From the NCBI GenBank assembly GCA_945876405.1, contig CAMCOJ010000007.1:1-18006 (forward strand): a stretch of 18,006 nt of DNA, given 5' to 3'. The position numbers and the translations under genes are program-made. Below the pieces are notes generated by a model, which worked only from the letters and a program-made list of their open reading frames with translations, was not told where the DNA came from and searched no databases. How positions within the stretch are numbered: the first letter of the stretch is position 1; the number at the start of each line of letters is the position of its first letter. This document shows positions 6,157 to 14,636 of this stretch, piece after piece. The stretch is from an uncultured Ruminococcus sp. Lineage in GTDB: Bacteria; Bacillota; Clostridia; Oscillospirales; Ruminococcaceae.

Positions 6157-8640
6157 TCAATAATCTGCAAAACCATCGATAGGAGTCCATTCATACTGAA
6201 GTCCGCCGCCTATACCAGGATTATAACTTGAAGGATAGTCAACGTAAGCCATACCATAATCGTTATTAAATTCCTTAATTTTGTCAACAATGATAGAGCC
6301 AATACATCCTACCTTTCCGCTCTGAATCTTCGAACCATTATAATATAACTCTGAAGGTGAAGAATTGAATTTTGTCAGGGATGTACAGCCTGATACTGAA
6401 TAGAATGAAGCGCCCGGAGCACAGATATCGCCAGTAAGAAGAACATTATTTGTAAATCTAATTACTACGTTTCCATTTTCAGGTGCATAGAATCCCACTT
6501 TTGGGAGCATCCAGTCATTGCTTGTAATAGCAACATTAGAGCCATCTACATCATTTGTAGGATATGTTATAAGATCAATACGTGAACCGTTCTTAAAATT
6601 ATTATAATAATCAAGAGTCATAATATACACTTCTGTGTCCGTCCTGAAACCGTTTGCATAGTCAACACCGGAATCTGGATATTTTACAGCTATGTTCCTG
6701 TAAGTATCAAGGTATTCAGCTGTTACATTAACCTGATCCCCTGTCACATCAGTCGGCATAAAGAAGTTTACTCTTCCGTTTCGATCATTGATAATCACAT
6801 TGGCATTATTGGCAAGGTTAAAGTTATGAATATTAATCCAGATCTCTGAAGAAGGATTAATGTAAATGTTGACATTTTCAAACCTGCCCTTTAGTATACA
6901 TGAATCTGTTATCTCAACTGTATAATTATATCCATTAACTGAACCTGAACTAATCGTCTCTTTTACCCCGTTACCAGCCTTGATATTCTCCATTGTCTGC
7001 GCTTCTACAGAGCCGGAACCAGGACTCGAATATACAAGAGTTGTTCCGTCTATAATGAGTTTGGATTTATTAACAGCATCTGTAAAATATTCACCAATTA
7101 CATTTCCGTTTGTATCTTTCTTTTCTTTATAGAACTGTTTTTTCAGAGCATCTGTAGTTTTTACAGTACTGTTCTTCAGACTGTCAAGTTTGAGGTTTCC
7201 GTTAAGGAATGAAGTAACATTCTCAGGAAGAGCTGATGAATCAAAAGCCAGAGATACACCGTCAACATTTGCTGTACCAGTATAAATATTGCCTTTTACT
7301 ATAGATTTTAACTGGGTAAGATCATTGACACTACCCTCTATATAAGCATTTCCCTTGATTGCTGAATCACCCGTATTTATGTCGTGTATATTAAGATTTC
7401 CCTTAACATAGAGATCACCTGAGATATTTACTTTTTTCATAAGTTCAAGGTTTCCCATAGTTGAGAAAGAACCTGTATCGAGTGCAGAATTTCTGTAAGA
7501 TGCAGCTTCCGGGGTTACATTGCTCTCAGCCCATGACAAAAGCTTTGAAATATTATCTGTACCCAGCTTACTCCATGGGTTTTTAGCATATCTCTCTGCA
7601 TTTGCCGAATCTTTATCATAAAACGGGGTATCATTTCCCGTGTTATAGCAATATATATTCGTATTGCCGTTTATATTACCATTGGCCTCAGTTACTATTC
7701 TTCCGCAGTAAAGATTAACTGGTGAACTGTTCATGCCAAGTTCAAGATTGTTGTGCAGATAAAGTGTTCCGCCAACATAAAGATATGAATTATCTGCCTG
7801 ATTTAATGAAGAACCACCTGACTTGGCTGTTTCGGCTCTATTGCTGTAATCAGCAAGTGACTCTGTTGTATTTATTTTAGAGGTACCATCATTTACGAAT
7901 AAATTACCCATAACAGATACACCTTCCTTTTGACCAAGCATGAAAGGTATACTTGTTTTAATCTCAGCAGATGAATTAACTACAACAGAATTAAGTTTAC
8001 CATTATTTGGGTTAGATAATGTAACCAGCTTATCGTAGGTGAAAGCATTCTTCACACCAAAATATGCCGGTGAATTTGCATCAACACCAGGCTGTGCAGC
8101 ACCCTCAAAACCACCGAGAGCTATAAGTCCGCCGCCTGAACTTGTTTTGTTGTCACTCTTTGTTTCACCTATACAGTACTGTGAATATGAGGAAGTAACT
8201 CCACCCTGGGTTACTGTTGCTGTAACCCTTATGATAGGTTTTCCTGAGCCGGTAATATTAAATCCACCCGCTGCACTGTCTTCTCCAACATATGAAAAAA
8301 CAAGACTGTCTACAGTACCAAAGCCTTCGCCAAGATTGTTTCCTCCGTTGACCTGAACAGTAATCGGTGTACTGTGATTATTCTGTAGCTGAGTAACTAT
8401 ACTTGCACCAAGTGTTGCATTGTCACTCTTTAATGAATATATAACACTGTCAACTACCGACCTGGCCGTACTTGTAGTCTGATGATCAAAATACTCTGAA
8501 TACGCCCTTCGGCTAGCATTGCTTGCCAAACCTACAGTCGTAACCATAAGCATAAGAACAACAAGCATTACAACAAGAATAGTAAACAAAACAGAACCCT
8601 TGAATCCTCTTCTGGTTTTCTGTTTACTTTCAGTTTCCAT
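6157..8640 (-). CDS. Large PilX-like pilus-associated protein with beta-solenoid-like repeats
   Basis: This 827-aa protein starts with a basic stretch and a strong hydrophobic helix (about residues 15-40). A segment rich in Ser, Arg and Thr follows, as in PilX-type minor pilins. The leader is not canonical: after RRGFKG there is no glutamate at +5. The exported body has recurring V/I-x-G-N/D/T-x-hydrophobic units, such as VMGNLFVN (243-250), VGGTLYLHNN (289-298), ISGDLYVKGNLNIHD (406-420), IKGNAYIEGS (428-437) and VKGNIYTG (448-455). These resemble rungs of a right-handed beta-helix like those in bactofilin-type proteins. The tail has two cysteines in DICAPGASFYSVSGC and a GSIIVDKIKEF...MAYVDY stretch. 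AAAGGTGG 7 nt before ATG 8640 sets the start. It sits between pilO and two prepilins, so an adhesin or tip role is plausible, but this is inference. Confidence 0.8.
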   Translation of the reverse strand: METESKQKTRRGFKGSVLFTILVVMLVVLMLMVTTVGLASNASRRAYSEYFDHQTTSTARSVVDSVIYSLKSDNATLGASIVTQLQNNHSTPITVQVNGGNNLGEGFGTVDSLVFSYVGEDSAAGGFNITGSGKPIIRVTATVTQGGVTSSYSQYCIGETKSDNKTSSGGGLIALGGFEGAAQPGVDANSPAYFGVKNAFTYDKLVTLSNPNNGKLNSVVVNSSAEIKTSIPFMLGQKEGVSVMGNLFVNDGTSKINTTESLADYSNRAETAKSGGSSLNQADNSYLYVGGTLYLHNNLELGMNSSPVNLYCGRIVTEANGNINGNTNIYCYNTGNDTPFYDKDSANAERYAKNPWSKLGTDNISKLLSWAESNVTPEAASYRNSALDTGSFSTMGNLELMKKVNISGDLYVKGNLNIHDINTGDSAIKGNAYIEGSVNDLTQLKSIVKGNIYTGTANVDGVSLAFDSSALPENVTSFLNGNLKLDSLKNSTVKTTDALKKQFYKEKKDTNGNVIGEYFTDAVNKSKLIIDGTTLVYSSPGSGSVEAQTMENIKAGNGVKETISSGSVNGYNYTVEITDSCILKGRFENVNIYINPSSEIWINIHNFNLANNANVIINDRNGRVNFFMPTDVTGDQVNVTAEYLDTYRNIAVKYPDSGVDYANGFRTDTEVYIMTLDYYNNFKNGSRIDLITYPTNDVDGSNVAITSNDWMLPKVGFYAPENGNVVIRFTNNVLLTGDICAPGASFYSVSGCTSLTKFNSSPSELYYNGSKIQSGKVGCIGSIIVDKIKEFNNDYGMAYVDYPSSYNPGIGGGLQYEWTPIDGFADY

Positions 8641-8685
8641 ACTATATCCACCTTTCTTAAATTTTTATAACCTTTTTACACATTT

Positions 8686-8713
8686 AGGGAGATCGTAAAC
8701 TGACAACCTCCCT
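8686..8713 (-). repeat. Short hairpin in the pilO to 827-aa-gene gap
   Basis: AGGGAG (8686-8691) pairs with CTCCCT (8708-8713) across a 16-nt loop. On the minus strand it is not followed by a T-run, so it is not an intrinsic terminator. It could stabilise or mark processing of the operon mRNA upstream of the 827-aa gene. Chance cannot be excluded. Confidence 0.3.
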
Positions 8714-8731
8714 GAAAAATGCTATGATTAA

Positions 8732-9490
8732 TTATTTGCTAAAGTCAGGTTTCTGAATCTTCTGCATTGTATAGAATGTGAATGTAACATTACCCTCTGA
8801 ATATCCCTTATCCTCAGGAATTTCTGTTACATATGCAAATGTATAATCTGCAATAGTCACTGAAGAAATTCGAACACCTGTTTCATTCTTCTTGAGTTCA
8901 TCTTCAAGGGCGAGAAGAGCTTCCTTTGTAAACTTCATAGGAATGGAAACAGTACGAACTTCAACTGTCTGAGATTCAAGTTCACTTACCTTGAACGCAT
9001 TTTCAACCTTTTCATAAAGCACAGGATCTGTAGTTTCCATAAGATTTCCGTTAGTATCAGCTGCTTCAAGGATAGGATATGTAATTACATTCGGAGTATA
9101 ATAGTAGAAAGGAACTTCTCCGGTTGCTGCGTCAGAAATCTGAAGTCCACCAGTGATTTCAAGTGCATTCTTACCACTCTTCTTATAAGGTTCCTTGTTA
9201 AGAAGTGTCTCAAAATACTTTGCAAACTCTATATTTTCCATATGAGCCGAGAACTTGTCAGAAAGAACTACTGTTTTGTCATAAACAGAGTTAATGTTTG
9301 CTTCAATTGAAGGAATCTGAGCAATAAGACGCTTTGTTTCATCATACTGCTGCTGAACTGCTTCTCTTTTTGCTGTATCATTTTTTATATTTGTTCTGAT
9401 AGTCTTAATAGGCCATGCAATAAACACAATTATAACAACCAGAACAATCACTACTAACAAACCAATCTTTTCTCTATAACTTAATTTCAT
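8732..9490 (-). CDS. pilO: Type IV pilus alignment protein PilO-like
   Basis: The 252-aa bitopic protein has a short cytoplasmic N-terminus (MKLSYREK) and one membrane helix (about residues 9-28). A coiled-coil-like stretch covers about 32-80 (TNIKNDTAKREAVQQQYDETKRLIAQI), followed by a mixed alpha/beta extracytoplasmic domain ending FTFYTMQKI. This is the PilO/GspM architecture. PilO pairs with PilN to link the cytoplasmic PilM and motor to the pilus outside the membrane. Sequence motifs are weak in this family, so the call also rests on position. Its ATG overlaps the stop of the PilM-PilN fusion gene by one base (TAATG), which suggests translational coupling and stoichiometric production. 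Confidence 0.83.
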   Translation of the reverse strand: MKLSYREKIGLLVVIVLVVIIVFIAWPIKTIRTNIKNDTAKREAVQQQYDETKRLIAQIPSIEANINSVYDKTVVLSDKFSAHMENIEFAKYFETLLNKEPYKKSGKNALEITGGLQISDAATGEVPFYYYTPNVITYPILEAADTNGNLMETTDPVLYEKVENAFKVSELESQTVEVRTVSIPMKFTKEALLALEDELKKNETGVRISSVTIADYTFAYVTEIPEDKGYSEGNVTFTFYTMQKIQKPDFSK

Positions 9491-11163
9491 TACTGGTTAC
9501 CCTCCGTTTCTGCTGTTGCAGCAAGTGAACCAAGAGTCTTGACGTCCGCAACCGGACTCTTAACATCCATTGTCATAGTTACACTTACAGTTTTATCCTT
9601 ATTTGCTGATTCAACTACCGTTCCGTCAGGACCAGCAACACTTTCAGCAGCCTCAGTGAGATCATATCCGGAATACTGTACATGTTCAAAGTAACCTTTC
9701 TTTTCAAGGTTTTCAGCAAGCATTGATGCAAAAGTAGGAGCTGGTTCTGCTTTGTCTACTAATGATGTAAACTGGAATGTTACCTTTCCTTCCTCATAAT
9801 CAAGCTGTGTAATCTTAAACTTGTCAGTCTGACGTCCATTGTCCTTGGCACTGAATGAAAGACCGGCGATTTTAGCGGCACTTACAGTTTCTTCAGCTGT
9901 CTTTTCTATAATTTCATAAATTTCGCTTGATACAAACGGCTGAGTAGAAAGTGCATCCGCAGCAAGTGTAGCTGATCTCTCGTATTCCTTAACCTGTTCC
10001 TGAAGTGCAAGTCTTGACTCACGCTTAGCAAGATCTGCTGCTGTAGCCGGATCATCAAGATATGCCTGCATCTTATTGATATCACTCTTTATACCTGCAT
10101 CCTTTATAGCAAGAACACCTGTGATACCACCCATAAGTACAATTGAAGCAAGGAATGCACCTGCAAAGATAAGGTTAAAAGTACTGTCTGACTTAACCTT
10201 GTCACTGATTATGCTTGCTGTGCCGCCGAGTTCAAGAAGATTAATCTTTTCTGTAGCCTTGTTTCTCGGGAACATAGCACCGATTGCGTTTGCATAGAGT
10301 GCAAAGTCAAGGTTCTGATATCCCTTAACGTTCTTAGGAACACTGATAACAGTTGTATTGATATCCATCTGTTCAAGATCCTTGGAGATACGCATGTATT
10401 CCTTTGTATCACCATAGAGAACTACGTTTCTGATAGGATCCCCGGCGTTTCTGCTTCTGTGGAACTGAAGCATACGGAAGATGTTTTCATTTACTGCTTC
10501 GTATACATAGTCAGCTGAGTTATCATAGTCAGCCGCATCGATTGATGCAAAACGTGAGAATGAAAGCTGATTGTTTTCATAAATATTGAGTGAGATAAAG
10601 CTTCCGTCAATCTGAACTGCAAGAAGCGGCATCTTGCTCTTGTTCTTTTCTTCTGAAAGAAGAACCTTTGTGATACAGTTACAGCCGATGATTACTGACT
10701 TAAGTGCGATACCGAGCATAGAGAAAACTCTCTTGTATGAATCGATAACTTCTGTAGGACATGCTGTTGCAAGTACTGTTACCATATCTGCATTTTCATT
10801 TTCTGTTCCTGTTACTATGGAATATGAAATTGCGTATGAATCATCGATACCTACCTTAGCCTGCATCTCAGCCTTTACCATCTTGGTAAATTCCTGTTCT
10901 TTCTGTGCTCTTCTTACGCTGAGTTCCTTAAAGATTGTCATGTTGGAAGAAATGCTGACAATAGCTTCCTTATCCATCATTCTGTTCTGCTTGATTTTCT
11001 GGTTCATTATAGTAGCAAGTCTTGGAACGTCCTTAACGTGACCGTTTACTATAATATCCTCATCGATATTAAGTGTTGCTGCAGAACTGATTGCAATCTT
11101 GTTTTTGTTCTCAGCACCTCTGATGATACGTATGTTTCTATCTGTTATATCAAAAGATAGCAT
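9490..11163 (-). CDS. pilM: PilM-PilN fusion, type IV pilus inner-membrane alignment complex
   Basis: This single 557-aa ORF joins two normally separate proteins. Residues 1-300 are an actin-like PilM/FtsA-type domain: it opens with MLSFDITDRNIRIIRG and has a LAVQIDGSFISLNIYENNQLSF strand pair (181-202) and NVVLYGD (246-252). After a short linker, KINLLELGG (306-314) matches the N-terminal IxLLP-type motif by which PilN docks into PilM. A membrane helix (about 330-352), a coiled-coil-like stretch (about 357-400) and a periplasmic-type PilN domain follow. The topology is cytoplasmic PilM, one membrane span, extracellular PilN. No frameshift is needed, and AGAGAGGTGG about 7 nt before ATG 11163 supports the start. 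It lies between pilC (58-nt gap) and pilO (1-nt overlap). The position of the fusion shows that PilM and PilN act as one unit here. Confidence 0.9.
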   Translation of the reverse strand: MLSFDITDRNIRIIRGAENKNKIAISSAATLNIDEDIIVNGHVKDVPRLATIMNQKIKQNRMMDKEAIVSISSNMTIFKELSVRRAQKEQEFTKMVKAEMQAKVGIDDSYAISYSIVTGTENENADMVTVLATACPTEVIDSYKRVFSMLGIALKSVIIGCNCITKVLLSEEKNKSKMPLLAVQIDGSFISLNIYENNQLSFSRFASIDAADYDNSADYVYEAVNENIFRMLQFHRSRNAGDPIRNVVLYGDTKEYMRISKDLEQMDINTTVISVPKNVKGYQNLDFALYANAIGAMFPRNKATEKINLLELGGTASIISDKVKSDSTFNLIFAGAFLASIVLMGGITGVLAIKDAGIKSDINKMQAYLDDPATAADLAKRESRLALQEQVKEYERSATLAADALSTQPFVSSEIYEIIEKTAEETVSAAKIAGLSFSAKDNGRQTDKFKITQLDYEEGKVTFQFTSLVDKAEPAPTFASMLAENLEKKGYFEHVQYSGYDLTEAAESVAGPDGTVVESANKDKTVSVTMTMDVKSPVADVKTLGSLAATAETEGNQ

Positions 11164-11221
11164 TTAATTTCCACCTCTCTGTGTAAATAAAGTTTATTGC
11201 GTTTTTTGTGTACATTAAGTA

Positions 11222-12343
11222 TTACATATTTTCAAGTCCGCCGAGTGATTCGTAGATAGCCGGATAAACACCTGCGAGGAGAAGACCAACTACAACACCG
11301 AGGAAGATAATAGCAACAGGTTCGAGGAGAGAAACAAGTCTCTGAACTGCTGAATCGGCTTCTTCATCATAGTAGTCAGCTGACTTTTCAAGAATATCAT
11401 CAAGAGCACCGGCTTCTTCACCGACGAAGATGATTGAACAGAACATTGATTCGAATATCTCTGTTCTTGTTATAGCTGCTGAAAGCGGTTCACCCTGCTT
11501 AACCTCATCGATAACCTGCTTGAACTTATCTGAGATATACATATTATTAAGTACGTCTGAAGATCTCTGGAGACACTCAACCATCGGAATACCGCTTGAG
11601 TAAAGCGATGAAAGTGTTCTCGCAAATCTCGCTGTGTAAATCTTAACCATAAGAGGGCCAACCTTTGGCGCCGTAATCTTATACATATCAATTTTATATC
11701 GGATTGAAGGAACCTTAAGTGCATAGATTACTGCGAAAACCAAAGCACCGACAATTGCAATGATAAGATACCAGTACTTAATAAATACCTCATTTCCCTT
11801 GAGAAGAAACTGTGCAATGATATTAAGATTCTTAGGATCATCACCGAACAACGGCTTAAGTACAGGAATGATTACTGTAAAGATAAGTATACAAACTGCA
11901 ACACAGAGTACAAGAAGAATTATAGGATAGATAAGAGCTCCCCTGATAGTGTTGTTCATCTTGTTTTCCTTGTCATAGTGAGCTTCAAGTCTCTTCATGA
12001 TAACGTCCATCTGACCTGAGCTTTCACCAGCATTTACCATGCTCTTCATGAACTGTGGAAATGCATCTTCCTGTGCTTCAAGTGAAGCTGAGAAGGATTC
12101 ACCCTTCTGTACGTTTTCATAGATTTCCTGCCAGATAGCTTTGGCCTTATCGTTTTCCTGCTCTTTGCTGAGGATGTCAAGTGCCTTAACCAGCGTCAGA
12201 CCTGAAGAAAGCATCGCACTGAGCTGACGGCAGTTAAAAGTAAGTTCTTTGGTTTTGAACTTATAAGTTGACTTTTTCTCCTCTGAAGTATTATTTTTAC
12301 TGCCTGATCGCTTCTTGCCATCAGCAATAGAAATGTTACTCAT
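11222..12343 (-). CDS. pilC: Type IV pilus platform protein PilC (GspF family)
   Basis: PilC is the polytopic inner-membrane platform on which PilB and PilT act. The 373 residues contain two GspF domains (about 34-157 and 235-358). Each has the family pattern: FCRQLSAMLSSGLTLVKALDIL with GESSGQM in the first, and FARTLSSLYSSGIPMVECLQ with GEEAGALDDIL in the second. Three hydrophobic segments lie near 137-165, 188-212 and 340-365. The first 30 residues are a charged, lysine-rich cytoplasmic extension. GGAGGTGG four nt before ATG 12343 fixes the start. It is the first gene of a six-gene operon running to 4854, downstream of the promoter at 12411-12440. Confidence 0.95.
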   Translation of the reverse strand: MSNISIADGKKRSGSKNNTSEEKKSTYKFKTKELTFNCRQLSAMLSSGLTLVKALDILSKEQENDKAKAIWQEIYENVQKGESFSASLEAQEDAFPQFMKSMVNAGESSGQMDVIMKRLEAHYDKENKMNNTIRGALIYPIILLVLCVAVCILIFTVIIPVLKPLFGDDPKNLNIIAQFLLKGNEVFIKYWYLIIAIVGALVFAVIYALKVPSIRYKIDMYKITAPKVGPLMVKIYTARFARTLSSLYSSGIPMVECLQRSSDVLNNMYISDKFKQVIDEVKQGEPLSAAITRTEIFESMFCSIIFVGEEAGALDDILEKSADYYDEEADSAVQRLVSLLEPVAIIFLGVVVGLLLAGVYPAIYESLGGLENM

Positions 12344-12410
12344 TAAACCACCTCCGAATTATTTTTATAGTTTTTTCAAACTAAAGAGCACAAATAGACA
12401 CACTACTCTA

Positions 12411-12440
12411 ATAATATTATTATATCATCACAGCGGTCAA
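12411..12440 (-). promoter_or_regulatory. Promoter of the pilC-pilMN-pilO-pilin operon
   Basis: On the minus strand TTGACC (12435-12440) and TATTAT (12411-12416) are separated by 18 nt, each matching the SigA consensus at five of six positions. Initiation near 12404 leaves a leader of about 60 nt before the pilC start. Confidence 0.68.
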
Positions 12441-12750
12441 ATTTCAATTGTGTATTTCATATAAATACATGATGCATATTTATAAAAATGCACCAATACG
12501 AATTATTAAGGCACTAAGCTAACAAAATGCCACTTCCAAAAATGTAACTTTTATCATTATATATCCTTATAATAACATTTATGATATATTTATTTAACGC
12601 ATTTTAGGTCATAACCGCCACTTTGTCAATTATCGCAAAGTGTCTTTTGTGAATTCTGACGATAAATATACAATTTTCAAAGGTGCAAAATATTTACAGT
12701 AAGATGGTTAAAACAGCACCTTGAAAACGTTTTATCAAGCCATATAACAA
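12441..12750. other. AT-rich intergenic region between pilC promoter and ribH terminator
   Basis: About 310 nt with no credible ORF or RNA gene. I can point only to one inverted repeat, CACTTTG (12619-12625) with CAAAGTG (12636-12642) around a 10-nt spacer, with TCTTTTG on its plus-strand side. It could be an operator or a weak terminator. The rest is unstructured AT-rich sequence upstream of the pilus promoter, where a regulator could bind. Confidence 0.5.
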
Positions 12751-12773
12751 AGGACTGCATCAGGTGCAGTCCT
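12751..12773 (-). terminator. Probable terminator of the riboflavin operon
   Basis: A 9-bp perfect stem (AGGACTGCA at 12751-12759 with 12765-12773) and a 5-nt loop lie 9 nt after the ribH stop. The following minus-strand tract TTTGTTATAT is only moderately T-rich, so termination may be leaky. Confidence 0.7.
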
Positions 12774-12782
12774 GAAATTTTA

Positions 12783-13244
12783 TCAGATTTTCTTAAGAAG
12801 ACTTATCATCTCAAGAGCTGACATAGCACAGTCATAGCCCTTGTTGCCGGCCTTAGTGCCTGCACGTTCGATAGCCTGTTCGATATTTTCCGTTGTAAGC
12901 ACACCGAAGAGAACCGGAATCCCGCTGCTGAGGGAAACCTGTGCAATGCCCTTTGAAACTTCAGCACACACATAGTCATAGTGTGTAGTTGAACCACGGA
13001 TAACGGCACCTACACAGATAACTGCGTCATATTTGCGGCTGTCGGCAAGTTTCTTTGCTGCAAGCGGAATTTCAAATGCACCCGGAACCCATGCAAGATC
13101 AATGTTTTCCGGATCAATATCATGTCTCAGAAGAGCATCTTCTGCTCCGGCAATAAGCTTTGATGTGATAAACTCGTTGAATCTTGACGCAACAATTGCT
13201 ATTCTGGCATCTCCTGTTATAAAGCTTCCTTCGATAATATTCAT
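12783..13244 (-). CDS. ribH: 6,7-dimethyl-8-ribityllumazine synthase
   Basis: RibH condenses 5-amino-6-ribitylamino-uracil with 3,4-dihydroxy-2-butanone 4-phosphate to give lumazine, the penultimate step to riboflavin, in an icosahedral or pentameric assembly. The 153-aa length is normal. Active-site segments are all present: ASRFNEFI (19-26), WVPGAFEIP (52-60), [14 protein letters not shown] (79-92, with the catalytic histidine at 88) and the phosphate-binding GVLTTEN (114-120). GGAGG about 9 nt before ATG 13244 supports the start. It is the last gene of the rib operon, 33 nt after ribBA, which supplies one of its two substrates. Confidence 0.97.
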   Translation of the reverse strand: MNIIEGSFITGDARIAIVASRFNEFITSKLIAGAEDALLRHDIDPENIDLAWVPGAFEIPLAAKKLADSRKYDAVICVGAVIRGSTTHYDYVCAEVSKGIAQVSLSSGIPVLFGVLTTENIEQAIERAGTKAGNKGYDCAMSALEMISLLKKI

Positions 13245-13277
13245 AATCTTTTTCCTCCGTAAATGTTTTTATCGTAT

Positions 13278-14483
13278 TTATTCATCGTATGTGAACATAT
13301 GTCCCATACGTTTCTGCTTTGTTTTAAGATAGAATTCATCCTGAGAGTTAGCCTCCATCTGAAGAGGTACCCTTTCTGTTATTTCTATTCCGTAGTCTGA
13401 AAGATCAGCAATCTTAAGCGGGTTGTTTGTCATAAGTCTGAGCTTTGATACACCGAAATACTTAAGCATCTGGGCGCCGCAGCTGTAGTCACGCATATCT
13501 GCCGGAAATCCGAGACGGATATTTGCATCCACCGTATCAAGTCCCTGTTCCTGAAGAACATATGCCTTTATCTTGTTGATAAGTCCTATGCCTCTTCCTT
13601 CCTGGCGAAGATAGAGAATGATGCCTCTTCCTTCCTCAGCAACCTTCTTCATGGCTGCCTCAAGCTGCTGACCGCAGTCACAGCGTTTTGAACCGAATAC
13701 GTCACCTGTCAGGCATTCGGAATGAACTCTGCACAGAACCGGTTTACCGTTGGAAATATCACCCATGGTAAGTGCAACATGGTGTTCACCTGTTATCGTG
13801 TTGCAGAAACCGTGTATATCAAAGTCACCGAATTTTGACGGAAGCTTTGCACCTGTTACATGCTCCATAAATATATCATAGCGTTTTCTGTATGCCTGAA
13901 GGTCGGCTATCGTTATGAACTTTATTCCGTGTTCCTTTGCAAGCACCTTAAGTCCGTCCTGCCTCATCATTGTGCCGTCATCAGCCATGATCTCACAGCA
14001 CAGTCCCACCTGCTTTAGTCCTGCAAGTCTCATAAGGTCAACCGTTGCCTCTGTGTGACCGTTTCTCTCAAGCACTCCGCCCGGCTTTGCCTCAAGCGGA
14101 AACATATGCCCCGGACGTCTGAAATCCTGCGGTTTTACTCCGTCTTCAACGCACTTCATTGCTGTTACAGACCTTTCTGCAGCAGAGATTCCCGTTGTGG
14201 TATCCTTGTAGTCAATGGACACCGTAAAAGCTGTGCAGTGATTGTCTGTATTGTTTCTTACCATCTGTGACAGTCCGAGTTTCTGAGTGTACTCGCTGCT
14301 CATAGGCATACAGATAAGTCCCTTTCCATAGGTAGCCATGAAGTTTACATTTTCCTGTGTGGCAAACTGTGCAGCACAGATGAAGTCACCTTCATTTTCA
14401 CGGTCATCATCATCTGTTACCAGAATTATCTTTCCTGCTCTGAGATCTTCAAGAGCTTCGTCTATTGTATTGTAGGCAAACAT
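13278..14483 (-). CDS. ribBA: Bifunctional DHBP synthase / GTP cyclohydrolase II
   Basis: This 401-aa fusion carries both entry enzymes of riboflavin synthesis. The N-terminal domain (about 1-200) is 3,4-dihydroxy-2-butanone 4-phosphate synthase, with the acidic metal site [10 protein letters not shown] (24-33), RRPGHMFPL (122-130) and HTEATVDL (143-150). The C-terminal domain (about 205-398) is GTP cyclohydrolase II. It has zinc cysteines C257, C268 and C270 in [18 protein letters not shown], and RQEGRGIGL (293-301). Both domains look intact, so both activities are expected. The start ATG 14483 has AAAGGAAG about 11 nt upstream, a slightly long spacing. It is separated from ribE by an unusually long, structured 153-nt gap. 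Confidence 0.96.
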   Translation of the reverse strand: MFAYNTIDEALEDLRAGKIILVTDDDDRENEGDFICAAQFATQENVNFMATYGKGLICMPMSSEYTQKLGLSQMVRNNTDNHCTAFTVSIDYKDTTTGISAAERSVTAMKCVEDGVKPQDFRRPGHMFPLEAKPGGVLERNGHTEATVDLMRLAGLKQVGLCCEIMADDGTMMRQDGLKVLAKEHGIKFITIADLQAYRKRYDIFMEHVTGAKLPSKFGDFDIHGFCNTITGEHHVALTMGDISNGKPVLCRVHSECLTGDVFGSKRCDCGQQLEAAMKKVAEEGRGIILYLRQEGRGIGLINKIKAYVLQEQGLDTVDANIRLGFPADMRDYSCGAQMLKYFGVSKLRLMTNNPLKIADLSDYGIEITERVPLQMEANSQDEFYLKTKQKRMGHMFTYDE

Positions 14484-14636
14484 CAGATTATATACTTCCT
14501 TTCAGGTTTAGTTTACAGTTTAAAATCAACCCGGTTTCATCTCCTGACAACCTTGTTTTCCGGAGTTGTCAAACCCGTGAAAATCAGTTGGTTTTAAACC
14601 GGATATTTTTATAGCGATACGGTTTAGCAACCAGGG
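14484..14636 (-). other. Structured ribE-ribBA intergenic region with nested inverted repeats
   Basis: The other rib gaps are 3-33 nt, but this one is 153 nt. The centre is GACAAC/GTTGTC (14546-14551 with 14565-14570, extended by one T-A pair). It is enclosed by AAAATCAA (14522-14529) pairing with TTGGTTTT (14588-14595). CCGGTTT (14531-14537) can pair with AAACCGG (14596-14602) or, imperfectly, with AAACCCG (14571-14577). So mutually exclusive folds exist. No T-run follows, so this is not an intrinsic terminator. Its function is unknown; it may be an mRNA processing or stability element. Confidence 0.5.

Noticed and set aside
10634..11041. 135-aa plus-strand ORF
   Set aside because: It is a hydrophobic-looking shadow of the PilM domain, and no ribosome binding site was seen.
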